DNA of 64,000 nt, from contig CP005973.1 in assembly GCA_000940995.1 (NCBI GenBank), positions 1,178,001 to 1,242,000 on the forward strand, written 5' to 3'. This DNA is from Photobacterium gaetbulicola Gung47. Its GTDB lineage: Bacteria; Pseudomonadota; Gammaproteobacteria; Enterobacterales; Vibrionaceae. Of the stretch, positions 1-7,864 are shown piece after piece (the stretch's first letter is position 1; each line of letters starts with the position of its first letter). The translations under genes were made by a program, and so were the position numbers. Below the pieces are notes generated by a model. That model ran no database searches. It worked only from the letters and a program-made list of their open reading frames with translations, and was not told the DNA's origin.

Positions 1-249
1 CGAGCCTGTAAAATCGGCGTGATTGGCATCAACGTCAATCGCTTCTAGCAGAGGGTGGCCGGTTAGAGCAATACTATTTACCGTGATAGGGTTGCTCATA
101 TCCATGTAAGACAATGAGAAGCCATATGGCTTTGGCAAGGTGTAACCTAACTTTTCAGCTTCATCGCCCCAAATTGGAAAAAAAGACTGTTGGGCAAAGC
201 TGAGAGGGGAAATAATTACGGCTAATGATAATAAAACTTTAAATTTCAA
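1..249 (-). CDS. Envelope protein, N-terminal part only (cut by window edge)
   Basis: An open frame runs off the left edge. It starts at a TTG (247-249) preceded by a GAAGAA purine stretch about 7 bases upstream; the ATG just upstream is out of frame and hits a stop after five codons. The 83 visible residues begin with a typical Sec signal peptide (KFKVLLSLAVIISPLSFA, then QQ), so the protein is exported. The segment after it (WGDEAEKLGYTLPKPYGFSL) vaguely recalls exported vibrio proteins I take to be outer membrane proteins. The function is not recognised and the rest of the gene lies outside the window. Confidence 0.6.
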   Translation of the reverse strand, partial: MKFKVLLSLAVIISPLSFAQQSFFPIWGDEAEKLGYTLPKPYGFSLSYMDMSNPITVNSIALTGHPLLEAIDVDANHADFTGS

Positions 250-417
250 AATATTTTCTTCATTTTAGTGAAACCCCTCACGGGATTCTTTGTTACAAAT
301 CATTGCACCTCATTAATTAACCACTACTGAACCGCGCACTAAAAAAGTGACATAGTTCTCAAAAAAATTGTTACGTTTGTCATTGGTAGAATTATGCCGA
401 CAACAAATATAAAAAAA

Positions 418-440
418 CCCGCAAAGTCTGCGGGTTTTTT
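418..440 (-). terminator. Intrinsic terminator after glgB
   Basis: CCCGCA (418-423) pairs with TGCGGG (429-434) around a 5-base loop. There are seven A before it (411-417) and six T after it (435-440), so it can work in both directions. It closes the malP-malQ-glgB transcript, about 20 bases beyond the glgB stop codon. Confidence 0.85.
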
Positions 441-458
441 ATCTATGAAGTTTAGCGA

Positions 459-2639
459 TTACTTAAAGCGGTAGAACACTGTCGCCAATGGCGGCAAGTC
501 AACAGCAATAGACTGCTCAAGGCCATGGCTGGCAACCTGCTCTGTCGCGATTGATGCCTTAACCGGTGCATTACTACCCCAGTATTTCTCATCATCCGTA
601 TTAAGCAGCAATTCATATTCACCTTCAGCCGGCACACCAAGCAAATAGCCTTCACGTGGTACCGGGGTAAAGTTCGATACCACAAGTACCTTGTCACCAT
701 TAAGCGCTATACGTTCATGGGCCAAAATACTATTACCGGCATCGTCTTGAACTCGCCATTCAAAACCGGCAGGATCGCAATCTTGCTCATACATCGCTGG
801 CTCTGAGGTATACAAGGCATTCAGATCTTTAACCAGTGCCTGCATACCACTATGGCGTGGGTACTGAAGCCAGTGCCATTCCAGCTGGCCGTCATGGTTC
901 CACTCTGCACTCTGGGCGATTTCAGCACCCATAAAGTTAAGCTTCTTGCCTGGCTGGCCATACATGTAACCCATGTATGCACGCAAGTTAGCGGTTTTCT
1001 GCCACTCGTCACCCGGCATCTTGTCCAGCATTGAACCTTTACCGTAAACCACTTCATCATGAGAGAGTGACAATACGTAGTTTTCGCTGAAGGCATACAC
1101 CATAGGGAAAGTAATGGTGTTGTGGTGGTAACTGCGGTGAATCGGCTCCTCCTTGATATAAGAAAGGCTATCGTGCATCCACCCCATATTCCACTTAAAG
1201 CCAAAGCCCAAGCCACCCATGTCCGTTGGCTTCGTCACGCCCGGGAAGGCCGTCGACTCTTCAGCGATGGTCATCGCATTCGGGTAGTGACGGTAAACTT
1301 CTTCATTCACCCATCGCAGCAAGCTCACCGCATCAAAGTTTACGTTGCCGCCTTCATGGTTAGGGATCCACTGATCGTGCTCACGGGAGTAATCCAAGTA
1401 GAGCATCGATGCAACCGCATCAACTCGCAGGCCATCAATGTGGTAATGCTCAAACCAGAACAGTGCATTCGACACTAGGAAACGGCGGACATGATCACGG
1501 CCGTAGTCATAAATATAGCTCTGCCAGTCCTGATGCCAACCACGACGCGGATCAGGATCATTAAACAGTGCCGTACCGTCGAAATTCGCCAAACCATGTT
1601 CATCGGATGGGAAATGGGCTGGTACCCAGTCCAATACCACACCAATGTTCGCTTGGTGACATTGATCAACGAAGTACTTGAAGTCATCCGGAGAGCCGAA
1701 ACGGCTGGTTGGTGCAAACAGGCCGATTGGCTGATAACCCCATGAACCGTAGAACGGGTGCTCAGAAACCGGCATCAGCTCGACATGGGTGTACCCCATA
1801 TCGCTTAGGTATGGGATTAGCTCATCGGCAAGTTCACGGTAGTTGAGGAACTCACCCTGATCGTTCTTGCGCCACGAACCAGCATGCAGCTCATAAAATG
1901 ACAAAGCCTGCTGGTGCTTGGCTGTTACCGGACGGTTTTGCCATGCACCATCTTGCCAAGTATATTTCGCCTGGTCGTAGACTTTTGATGCAAAAGACGG
2001 GTATTGCTCAGACTCGTAGCCCCAAGGATCCGCTTTATGTGGTAACCCTTCGCCGGCACTGTCTTTAAGTTCAAATTTATAGTGGGTACCTTCTTCCAGT
2101 TCAGGAATAAATAGCCCCCACAAACCATCATCAAGGCGCTGCATTGGGTGACGGCGGCCATCCCACGCATTAAAGTGTCCAACGACACTTACTGCTGAGG
2201 CATTCGGTGCAAAGACAAGAAAGCGTACACCGGAAATAGAAGAGTTGCCTCGATTCAAAGTGACAAGCTGAGCGCCCATTTCACTGTGCATCAGTGATGG
2301 GTCTGCCAGAGCTTCACCGGACTGAATCAGATTATGGAATTGGTAAGGGTCATAAATCGTTTGTTCGCCTTGCGGCCAATTAACGACAAGTTGATATAGT
2401 GCAGTGGTAAAATCGAAATCACCCCCAAGCACAAAACCGCTATCAGCTTCACGTGCGAGGGTAAAACGTTCACCGTTTTCAGTTATTGCTTCAATAGAAT
2501 CAGCACCTGGCATATACACACGAAGTGCAATGTCGTTCGACTGGTATTGAGGGCCTAAAAATGAAAATGGGTCTGAAAATGCAGCTCTCTCGAGCTGCAT
2601 GTATTCCTTATCACTGCGGGTCACTGTAGGTGTGTCCAA
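459..2639 (-). CDS. glgB: 1,4-alpha-glucan branching enzyme
   Basis: This GH13 enzyme makes alpha-1,6 branches in glycogen in the cytoplasm. The 726-residue length matches E. coli GlgB (728). An N-terminal CBM48-type beta-sandwich region (to about residue 230) precedes the catalytic barrel. Visible catalytic residues are D407 in IDGLRVDA, E460 in TIAEEST and D528 in LSLSHDEV. The start is TTG at 2639, chosen because AGGAG at 2647-2651 sits 7 bases upstream; an ATG at 2644 is out of frame and too close to that site. The gene lies 16 bases after the malQ stop and is the last gene of the malP-malQ-glgB operon, so branching and maltodextrin breakdown are co-transcribed. Confidence 0.97.
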   Translation of the reverse strand: MDTPTVTRSDKEYMQLERAAFSDPFSFLGPQYQSNDIALRVYMPGADSIEAITENGERFTLAREADSGFVLGGDFDFTTALYQLVVNWPQGEQTIYDPYQFHNLIQSGEALADPSLMHSEMGAQLVTLNRGNSSISGVRFLVFAPNASAVSVVGHFNAWDGRRHPMQRLDDGLWGLFIPELEEGTHYKFELKDSAGEGLPHKADPWGYESEQYPSFASKVYDQAKYTWQDGAWQNRPVTAKHQQALSFYELHAGSWRKNDQGEFLNYRELADELIPYLSDMGYTHVELMPVSEHPFYGSWGYQPIGLFAPTSRFGSPDDFKYFVDQCHQANIGVVLDWVPAHFPSDEHGLANFDGTALFNDPDPRRGWHQDWQSYIYDYGRDHVRRFLVSNALFWFEHYHIDGLRVDAVASMLYLDYSREHDQWIPNHEGGNVNFDAVSLLRWVNEEVYRHYPNAMTIAEESTAFPGVTKPTDMGGLGFGFKWNMGWMHDSLSYIKEEPIHRSYHHNTITFPMVYAFSENYVLSLSHDEVVYGKGSMLDKMPGDEWQKTANLRAYMGYMYGQPGKKLNFMGAEIAQSAEWNHDGQLEWHWLQYPRHSGMQALVKDLNALYTSEPAMYEQDCDPAGFEWRVQDDAGNSILAHERIALNGDKVLVVSNFTPVPREGYLLGVPAEGEYELLLNTDDEKYWGSNAPVKASIATEQVASHGLEQSIAVDLPPLATVFYRFK

Positions 2640-2655
2640 CGCATTACTCCTGATA

Positions 2656-4839
2656 TTACTTATTGTTTGATGCTTCTGCTCGTGTCTCGGTTAAACGACG
2701 AGTCAAGTCAACAATATTCTGGCGGGTGAAGATATCATCCAATGTGGTCGACAATTTACGACGCCAGTTCGGGTATTCATCAACGGTACCCGGAATGTTG
2801 ACCGGCTTGTCCATTTCTAGCCAGTCTTCCAGCTGTAGGCTCAACAAAGCACTAGAGCCGGCAGCTAGGTGGAGTTGCATGGCTTCGCTTAGGTACTGAT
2901 CCATCGGTACATATGCAGCATTATGCCCAACCCCTTCAGGAAGATAACCATGCCAAGCTAAACTATCAAGGATTTTTTGTTTGCTTTCGGCACGGCTATC
3001 AAACAAACCTGCCAGTTGTTCCTTGTCTGGGTACAAGCCAAGCTCTTCACCCATTTTCAGGTCATCACAATGCCAGAAACCACGCAGTGTAGGCATATCG
3101 TGCGTACAAAGAGCAGACATTGACTGGTCGGCATAGTGTTTAGGTGAGTAGAAGCCACCGTCTTCGGCTGTTTCGAAGAAGAACACTTTGTATGAGTGAA
3201 TACCGGCCGTCGCCAACTTATCAACGATTTCATCAGGAACCGTACCCAAGTCTTCACCGATTACCGTACACTGGTAACGATGGCTTTCTAGCGCCAGAAT
3301 CGACATCATGTCTTCAACCGGATAGTACATGTAAGCACCGTTTTGCGCTGATTCACCTTTCGGGATCCACCATAGACGCAACAAGCCAAGTACGTGGTCG
3401 ATACGCAAAGCACCACAACTACGCATATTCGCACGAAGAAGCTGGATAAACGGCTCGTACGCACGCTCTTTCAGCACTTCTGGATTCAGCGGTGGAAGGC
3501 CCCAGTTCTGGCCTAGAGGACCAAGAATATCTGGCGGCGCACCCACACTGACGTCCTGACACAGTGCACCGTGGTCAGCCCACGTCTCTGAGCCTGAATC
3601 ACAAACACCTACTGCAAGGTCACGGTACAGACCAATCGTCATACCCTTCTCTTCAGCCAGTTCATTCACCTCTGCCAACTGGGTGTCAGCTAGCCATTGC
3701 AGGTACATGTATAGCTGTACTTGTGAATAGTTTTTCTTGATGAACGTCTGTACAGCCGCATTATCAAAGTGGCGGTACTGCTCAGGGAATACAGGCCAGC
3801 CCCAAGTATTATCGTCATCTTTCTTCAGCTCAGCATGTAGCGCATCGAATGCCGCTTGGTGAAGCAAGCTCTCACCACCATCTTCAACGAACTGTAAGAA
3901 CTGCTGGGCACGTGCGGTATTTTTCTCAAGATGGCGCTCGCTGAACGTTTTGAACAACAGAGGCAGAACAGCCATTTTCAGACAAGACACTTCGCTGTAG
4001 TTTACCCAGTTTGCATTGCGCGCTTCATTCAGGCGCAGCTGGAACTCAGGGCTACCAACAAGCTGCTGGGCTTCATCACACTGGGCGAACTCAGTCACTG
4101 AGCTAACATCAATGTACATCAGGTTCAGCCAACGACGTGAAGATGGGCTGTATGGGCTCGCACCTTCCGGGTTAGCTGGGAATAAGGAGTGAATTGGGTT
4201 CAAACCCACAAAGTCACCACCACGGGCAGCAACGTCAGCAACCAATTGCTTCAGATCGCCGAAGTCACCAATACCCCAGTTGTGGTTAGTACGAATTGAA
4301 TACAGCTGAACGCTGGTCCCCCAAAGCTTCTTGTTATTCAGCAGATCTTGCTGCTTGAAACAAGACGTCGGCGTCACGATCAAAGTCATTTCGAAAGGAG
4401 ATTTACGACGCTTACGGAACACCTCAAGCTTGTGATAACCCCAAGCCAGATCATCCGGCAAAGCAAAAACCAAGGTACCACCGTCTGCACGCTCGTCAGA
4501 AACAAGCTGAGACTGCAGCCAGCCTTCCAGCACATCCCCCTGCTCGGTTTCCAAGCGCCAGCTGAAATCGCTGATACGTGCGCTTTGGCCCAAATGCATT
4601 TCAATGTGCATCGGCTCGCCACTGCGAACCACCTTCACTGGTGCTAGCACATCAGGGCGCAGTTTCTTGTTTGCCGATTCCAGCAAGGCTTCATCGCTTT
4701 TGGTGTCGTAACCTAGCGCTGCCAACAGGCGACGGATTGTATCGCTGTCAACTTGCGCCTCATCCCCCCAAGCACTGACATAGTTATCGGCAATGCCGAC
4801 CATGTCTGCCACTTGTTTTAATACTTGATCGTCTTTCAT
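2656..4839 (-). CDS. malQ: 4-alpha-glucanotransferase (amylomaltase)
   Basis: This GH77 enzyme moves maltodextrin chains between acceptors and releases glucose, working with MalP in the cytoplasm. It has 727 residues, slightly longer than E. coli MalQ (694), mainly through the N-terminal region typical of proteobacterial MalQ. The nucleophile is D481 in ALRIDHVLGLLR and the acid/base is E529 in VIGEDLGTVP. The ATG at 4839 follows GGAGAG by four bases. It is the second gene of the operon, between malP (85 bases upstream, with a hairpin in the gap) and glgB. Confidence 0.97.
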   Translation of the reverse strand: MKDDQVLKQVADMVGIADNYVSAWGDEAQVDSDTIRRLLAALGYDTKSDEALLESANKKLRPDVLAPVKVVRSGEPMHIEMHLGQSARISDFSWRLETEQGDVLEGWLQSQLVSDERADGGTLVFALPDDLAWGYHKLEVFRKRRKSPFEMTLIVTPTSCFKQQDLLNNKKLWGTSVQLYSIRTNHNWGIGDFGDLKQLVADVAARGGDFVGLNPIHSLFPANPEGASPYSPSSRRWLNLMYIDVSSVTEFAQCDEAQQLVGSPEFQLRLNEARNANWVNYSEVSCLKMAVLPLLFKTFSERHLEKNTARAQQFLQFVEDGGESLLHQAAFDALHAELKKDDDNTWGWPVFPEQYRHFDNAAVQTFIKKNYSQVQLYMYLQWLADTQLAEVNELAEEKGMTIGLYRDLAVGVCDSGSETWADHGALCQDVSVGAPPDILGPLGQNWGLPPLNPEVLKERAYEPFIQLLRANMRSCGALRIDHVLGLLRLWWIPKGESAQNGAYMYYPVEDMMSILALESHRYQCTVIGEDLGTVPDEIVDKLATAGIHSYKVFFFETAEDGGFYSPKHYADQSMSALCTHDMPTLRGFWHCDDLKMGEELGLYPDKEQLAGLFDSRAESKQKILDSLAWHGYLPEGVGHNAAYVPMDQYLSEAMQLHLAAGSSALLSLQLEDWLEMDKPVNIPGTVDEYPNWRRKLSTTLDDIFTRQNIVDLTRRLTETRAEASNNK

Positions 4840-4852
4840 CGTTCTCTCCGTT

Positions 4853-4870
4853 AGCGGCCTTGCGGCCGCT
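4853..4870 (-). repeat. Hairpin between malP and malQ
   Basis: AGCGGCC (4853-4859) and GGCCGCT (4864-4870) form a perfect 7-bp GC-rich stem with a 4-base loop, in the gap between malP and malQ. There is no T run, so it is more likely an mRNA stabiliser or processing site than a terminator. It begins 13 bases before the malQ start codon on the transcript. Confidence 0.6.
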
Positions 4871-4924
4871 ACGATGTTTAAAGTTTTGCTGATATCAATT
4901 CGTACTTTTTGCAGGCTAGAGCAG

Positions 4925-7384
4925 TTACAGTGAAACTGGCTCTAGTTTCCAGATGTTGTTAGCGTAGTCTCGAATACTACGGTCTGAACTGAACTTGCTC
5001 ATCAGTGCCGTGTTCAGAATGGCCTTGCGGGCCCATGTCTTCTGGTCACGGTATTCCGCATCAATCTTCTCGTGCGTCTTCACGTAATCGGCAAAGTCAG
5101 CCAGTACCAGGTATGGGTCACCACCGTCCAGCAAGTTATGGCGAATTGCCGCTAGCTGGCCAGGGTTGCCTGGTGTGAATTCATCCGTCTCTAACAAATC
5201 CAGTGCTGCGCGTAGAAGGCTATCAGCATGGTAGTAACGGTAAGGGTCGTAGCCCTCTTCCTTCAGTTTTTGCACTTCATCAACCAATAGACCGAAGATG
5301 AAGATGTTTTCATCGCCCACTTCTTCGCGCATCTCTACGTTTGCGCCATCCATCGTACCAATTGTCAGTGCACCGTTCATGGCGAACTTCATGTTACCCG
5401 TACCTGATGCTTCTTTACCGGCCGTCGAGATTTGCTCGGACACATCGGCTGCTGGGAACAAAATTTCAGCCAGGCTGACACGGTAATCAGGAATGAATAC
5501 CACTTTCAGCTTACCGCCAAGGCGTGGGTCGTTGTTCACTTTCTCTGCCACTTTGTTAATGGCGAAGATAATGTCTTTAGCCAGTGCGTAACCTGGTGCT
5601 GCTTTCGCACCAAAGAAGAACACACGCGGGTGCATGTCGAACGTTGGATCGTTCAGTAGGCGATGGTAAAGCGCCAGAATATGCAGCAAGTTCAGGTGCT
5701 GACGCTTGTATTCGTGCAGGCGCTTGATTTGGATATCAAAGATAGCATCCGTATCCAATTCGATACCCATGTTTTCTTCAACCCAGTCAGCCAAACGCTG
5801 CTTGTTCTCTTTCTTCACTGCCATGTAGCGCTTCTGGAACGCTGCATCGTCAGCAAATTTCTCTAGGCCTGCGATTTTCTCAAGGTTAGCTGGCCAGTCG
5901 TTACCCACTTTCTCACTGATCAGCGCAGAAAGGCCTGGGTTACAGTATTTGATCCAGCGACGTGGCGTTACACCGTTGGTCACGTTGGTCAAACGGCCAG
6001 GGAACAGCTCGTTGAACTCAGGGAACAGATCGCGCTTGACCAGCTCTGAGTGCAGTGCTGCAACACCGTTCACCGCGTAAGTGCTCACGACGCAAAGGTT
6101 AGCCATGCGAACCATACGGTGTGGGCCTTCCTGAATAATGGAAAGCTTGCGCTTCACTTCGTTGTTGCCCGGCCAAGTTTGTTCAACCAGCTTCATGAAG
6201 CGATGGTTAATTTCAAAGATGATCTCCATGTGGCGAGGCAGCATCTGCTGGATCAGTGCTTCGCTCCATGTTTCCAGCGCTTCTGGCAGCAAGGTGTGGT
6301 TGGTGTAGGCAAAGGTCTTTGACGAAATTTCCCATGCCTTGTCCCAGCCTAGCTTGTACTCATCAAGGAGGATGCGCATTAACTCAGGGATAGCGATAGT
6401 TGGGTGAGTATCGTTTAGCTGGATAGTTTCCAGCTCAGCTAGGGACTCGATAGTGTTACCCGCAGCTTCGTGGCGGCGAAGGATGTCAGCAACCGAACAA
6501 GCACAGTGGAAGTACTGCTGCATCAGGCGCAGTGCTTTGCCTTGATCGTGGTTGTCGTTCGGGTATAGAACTTTAGTGACGTTACCGGCTTCTAGTGCCG
6601 AGTACTGTGCACCAACATAGTCACCATCATTAAAACGCGCTAGGTTGAACGGCGCGTTTGAGCGGCACTCCCAAAGGCGTAGCGGGTAAACACTCTTGTT
6701 GTCGTAACCGACAATCGGTAGGTCCCATGCCACACCTTCTACCGTCATACCCGGTACCCAGCGGCGGCACTCAACACCGTTTTCATCGGTGTAAGCTTCA
6801 ACATGACCGTATAGGCTAACTTCTTGTGCCAGCTCAGGACGAAGTACTTCCCATGGGTAGCCTTCGATACCACGCCATGCATCCGGTGCTTCTACCTGAC
6901 GACCATCAACAAAAGACTGACGGAACAGACCGTATTCATAGTGAAGACCGTAACCAACAGCTGGATACTCTTGTGCAGCCAGGGAGTCCATGAAACAAGC
7001 CGCTAGACGACCCAGACCACCGTTACCCAGTGCAGGGTCACGCTCTTCTTCCAACAGGTCAGTCAGATTCTGGCCCATCTCTTCCATAGCTTCAGCAACG
7101 TTTTCGTATAGACCCATGCTGATTAGGTTGTTGCCGGTAAGGCGGCCGATCAGAAACTCCAGTGAAAGATAGTTCACACTGCGTGCTTTCTGCTCAGCAA
7201 GATTCTTTTCTGTCGCCAATAGGTTGCCGGTGCTGATTTCAGCCAGCGCTTTACCCATTGCTAGATACCAACTGCGAGTCGTCGCTGTGTCATCTGTTGC
7301 TGCGTAAGTTGTTGTGAGGTGTTTTTCTACCGCCGCTTTAAAGGCAGCTTTATTAAATTGTTGTGTCTGACCATTCTTAGGCAT
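4925..7384 (-). CDS. malP: Maltodextrin/glycogen phosphorylase
   Basis: This GT35 enzyme releases glucose-1-phosphate from maltodextrin or glycogen using pyridoxal phosphate. The 819-residue length lies in the usual range (about 800-815). The cofactor lysine is K666 in GTGNMKFAMNGA, and the conserved phosphorylase segments DPALGNGGLGRLAACF (near 116) and LNDTHPTIAIPEL (near 323) are intact. Sequence alone does not separate MalP from GlgP; the operon with malQ and the MalT boxes upstream favour malP, while glgB in the same operon suggests that glycogen is also a substrate. It is the first gene of the operon. The ATG at 7384 has only a weak ribosome site (AGCGAGA). Confidence 0.95.
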   Translation of the reverse strand: MPKNGQTQQFNKAAFKAAVEKHLTTTYAATDDTATTRSWYLAMGKALAEISTGNLLATEKNLAEQKARSVNYLSLEFLIGRLTGNNLISMGLYENVAEAMEEMGQNLTDLLEEERDPALGNGGLGRLAACFMDSLAAQEYPAVGYGLHYEYGLFRQSFVDGRQVEAPDAWRGIEGYPWEVLRPELAQEVSLYGHVEAYTDENGVECRRWVPGMTVEGVAWDLPIVGYDNKSVYPLRLWECRSNAPFNLARFNDGDYVGAQYSALEAGNVTKVLYPNDNHDQGKALRLMQQYFHCACSVADILRRHEAAGNTIESLAELETIQLNDTHPTIAIPELMRILLDEYKLGWDKAWEISSKTFAYTNHTLLPEALETWSEALIQQMLPRHMEIIFEINHRFMKLVEQTWPGNNEVKRKLSIIQEGPHRMVRMANLCVVSTYAVNGVAALHSELVKRDLFPEFNELFPGRLTNVTNGVTPRRWIKYCNPGLSALISEKVGNDWPANLEKIAGLEKFADDAAFQKRYMAVKKENKQRLADWVEENMGIELDTDAIFDIQIKRLHEYKRQHLNLLHILALYHRLLNDPTFDMHPRVFFFGAKAAPGYALAKDIIFAINKVAEKVNNDPRLGGKLKVVFIPDYRVSLAEILFPAADVSEQISTAGKEASGTGNMKFAMNGALTIGTMDGANVEMREEVGDENIFIFGLLVDEVQKLKEEGYDPYRYYHADSLLRAALDLLETDEFTPGNPGQLAAIRHNLLDGGDPYLVLADFADYVKTHEKIDAEYRDQKTWARKAILNTALMSKFSSDRSIRDYANNIWKLEPVSL

Positions 7385-7449
7385 GGTTCAATCTCGCTCT
7401 AGGATTATTTCCAACTGCTGACAATCTTGCCTGTAATTATCAGCGCTAA

Positions 7450-7483
7450 CATCCTCCCGATTCGGGGAGGAGTAGGGATGAGT
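7450..7483. promoter_or_regulatory. Cluster of MalT boxes upstream of malP
   Basis: Measured against the E. coli MalT box GGGGA(T/G)GAGG: GGGGAGGAGT at 7464-7473 matches 9 of 10 on the plus strand, AGGGATGAGT at 7474-7483 matches 8 of 10 directly after it, and CGGGAGGATG (7450-7459, minus strand) matches 8 of 10. A weaker GGGGTGGAGA lies at 7539-7548. They sit 65-165 bases upstream of malP, as expected for activation of malPQ-glgB by MalT. A possible CRP site (TGTGA, six bases, GCAAA) is at 7518-7533. Confidence 0.7.
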
Positions 7484-7647
7484 GGTAGGGGCGTAGTTAT
7501 GAAACTCCCCCACTTTCTGTGACATGATGCAAAAATATGGGGTGGAGAAAGACGTAAACACCCATCCATATGCATTTAAAGTCACAATTACAGACTACAT
7601 TTCCATGTGCAATTAGATAGATATATGATGTTGCAAGATCTAAGATA

Positions 7648-7678
7648 TGTGAACCGTGTCATAAATATAGGGATGAGT
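7648..7678. promoter_or_regulatory. CRP site with adjacent MalT box upstream of malT
   Basis: TGTGA-ACCGTG-TCATA at 7648-7663 matches the CRP consensus TGTGA-N6-TCACA at 9 of 10 positions. Five bases further on, AGGGATGAGT (7669-7678) repeats exactly the box found at 7474-7483 near malP. Both lie 190-215 bases before malT and about 270-290 bases before malP. This fits cAMP-CRP control of the divergent maltose promoters, as in enterobacteria. Confidence 0.65.
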
Positions 7679-7864
7679 TAGCATCTTTTGCTGAATTCAA
7701 CCTGATGCGCTGTCAAAGTTATCGACTAGATCAAATGCCATACTGCAATTTTTTGAAATGATAACCAGGATTACATGGCATAAATGCTCAGATAATATAT
7801 TACATTCAGAGCTACGCTCCTGAGCGACAATGGAACTGAAACCTTACAATAAGATAGCAAGACT

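Noticed and set aside
7388..7585. 65-aa minus-strand ORF just upstream of malP
   Set aside because: It runs through the MalT boxes and probable malP promoter, lacks a ribosome site and has no recognisable composition; treated as chance.
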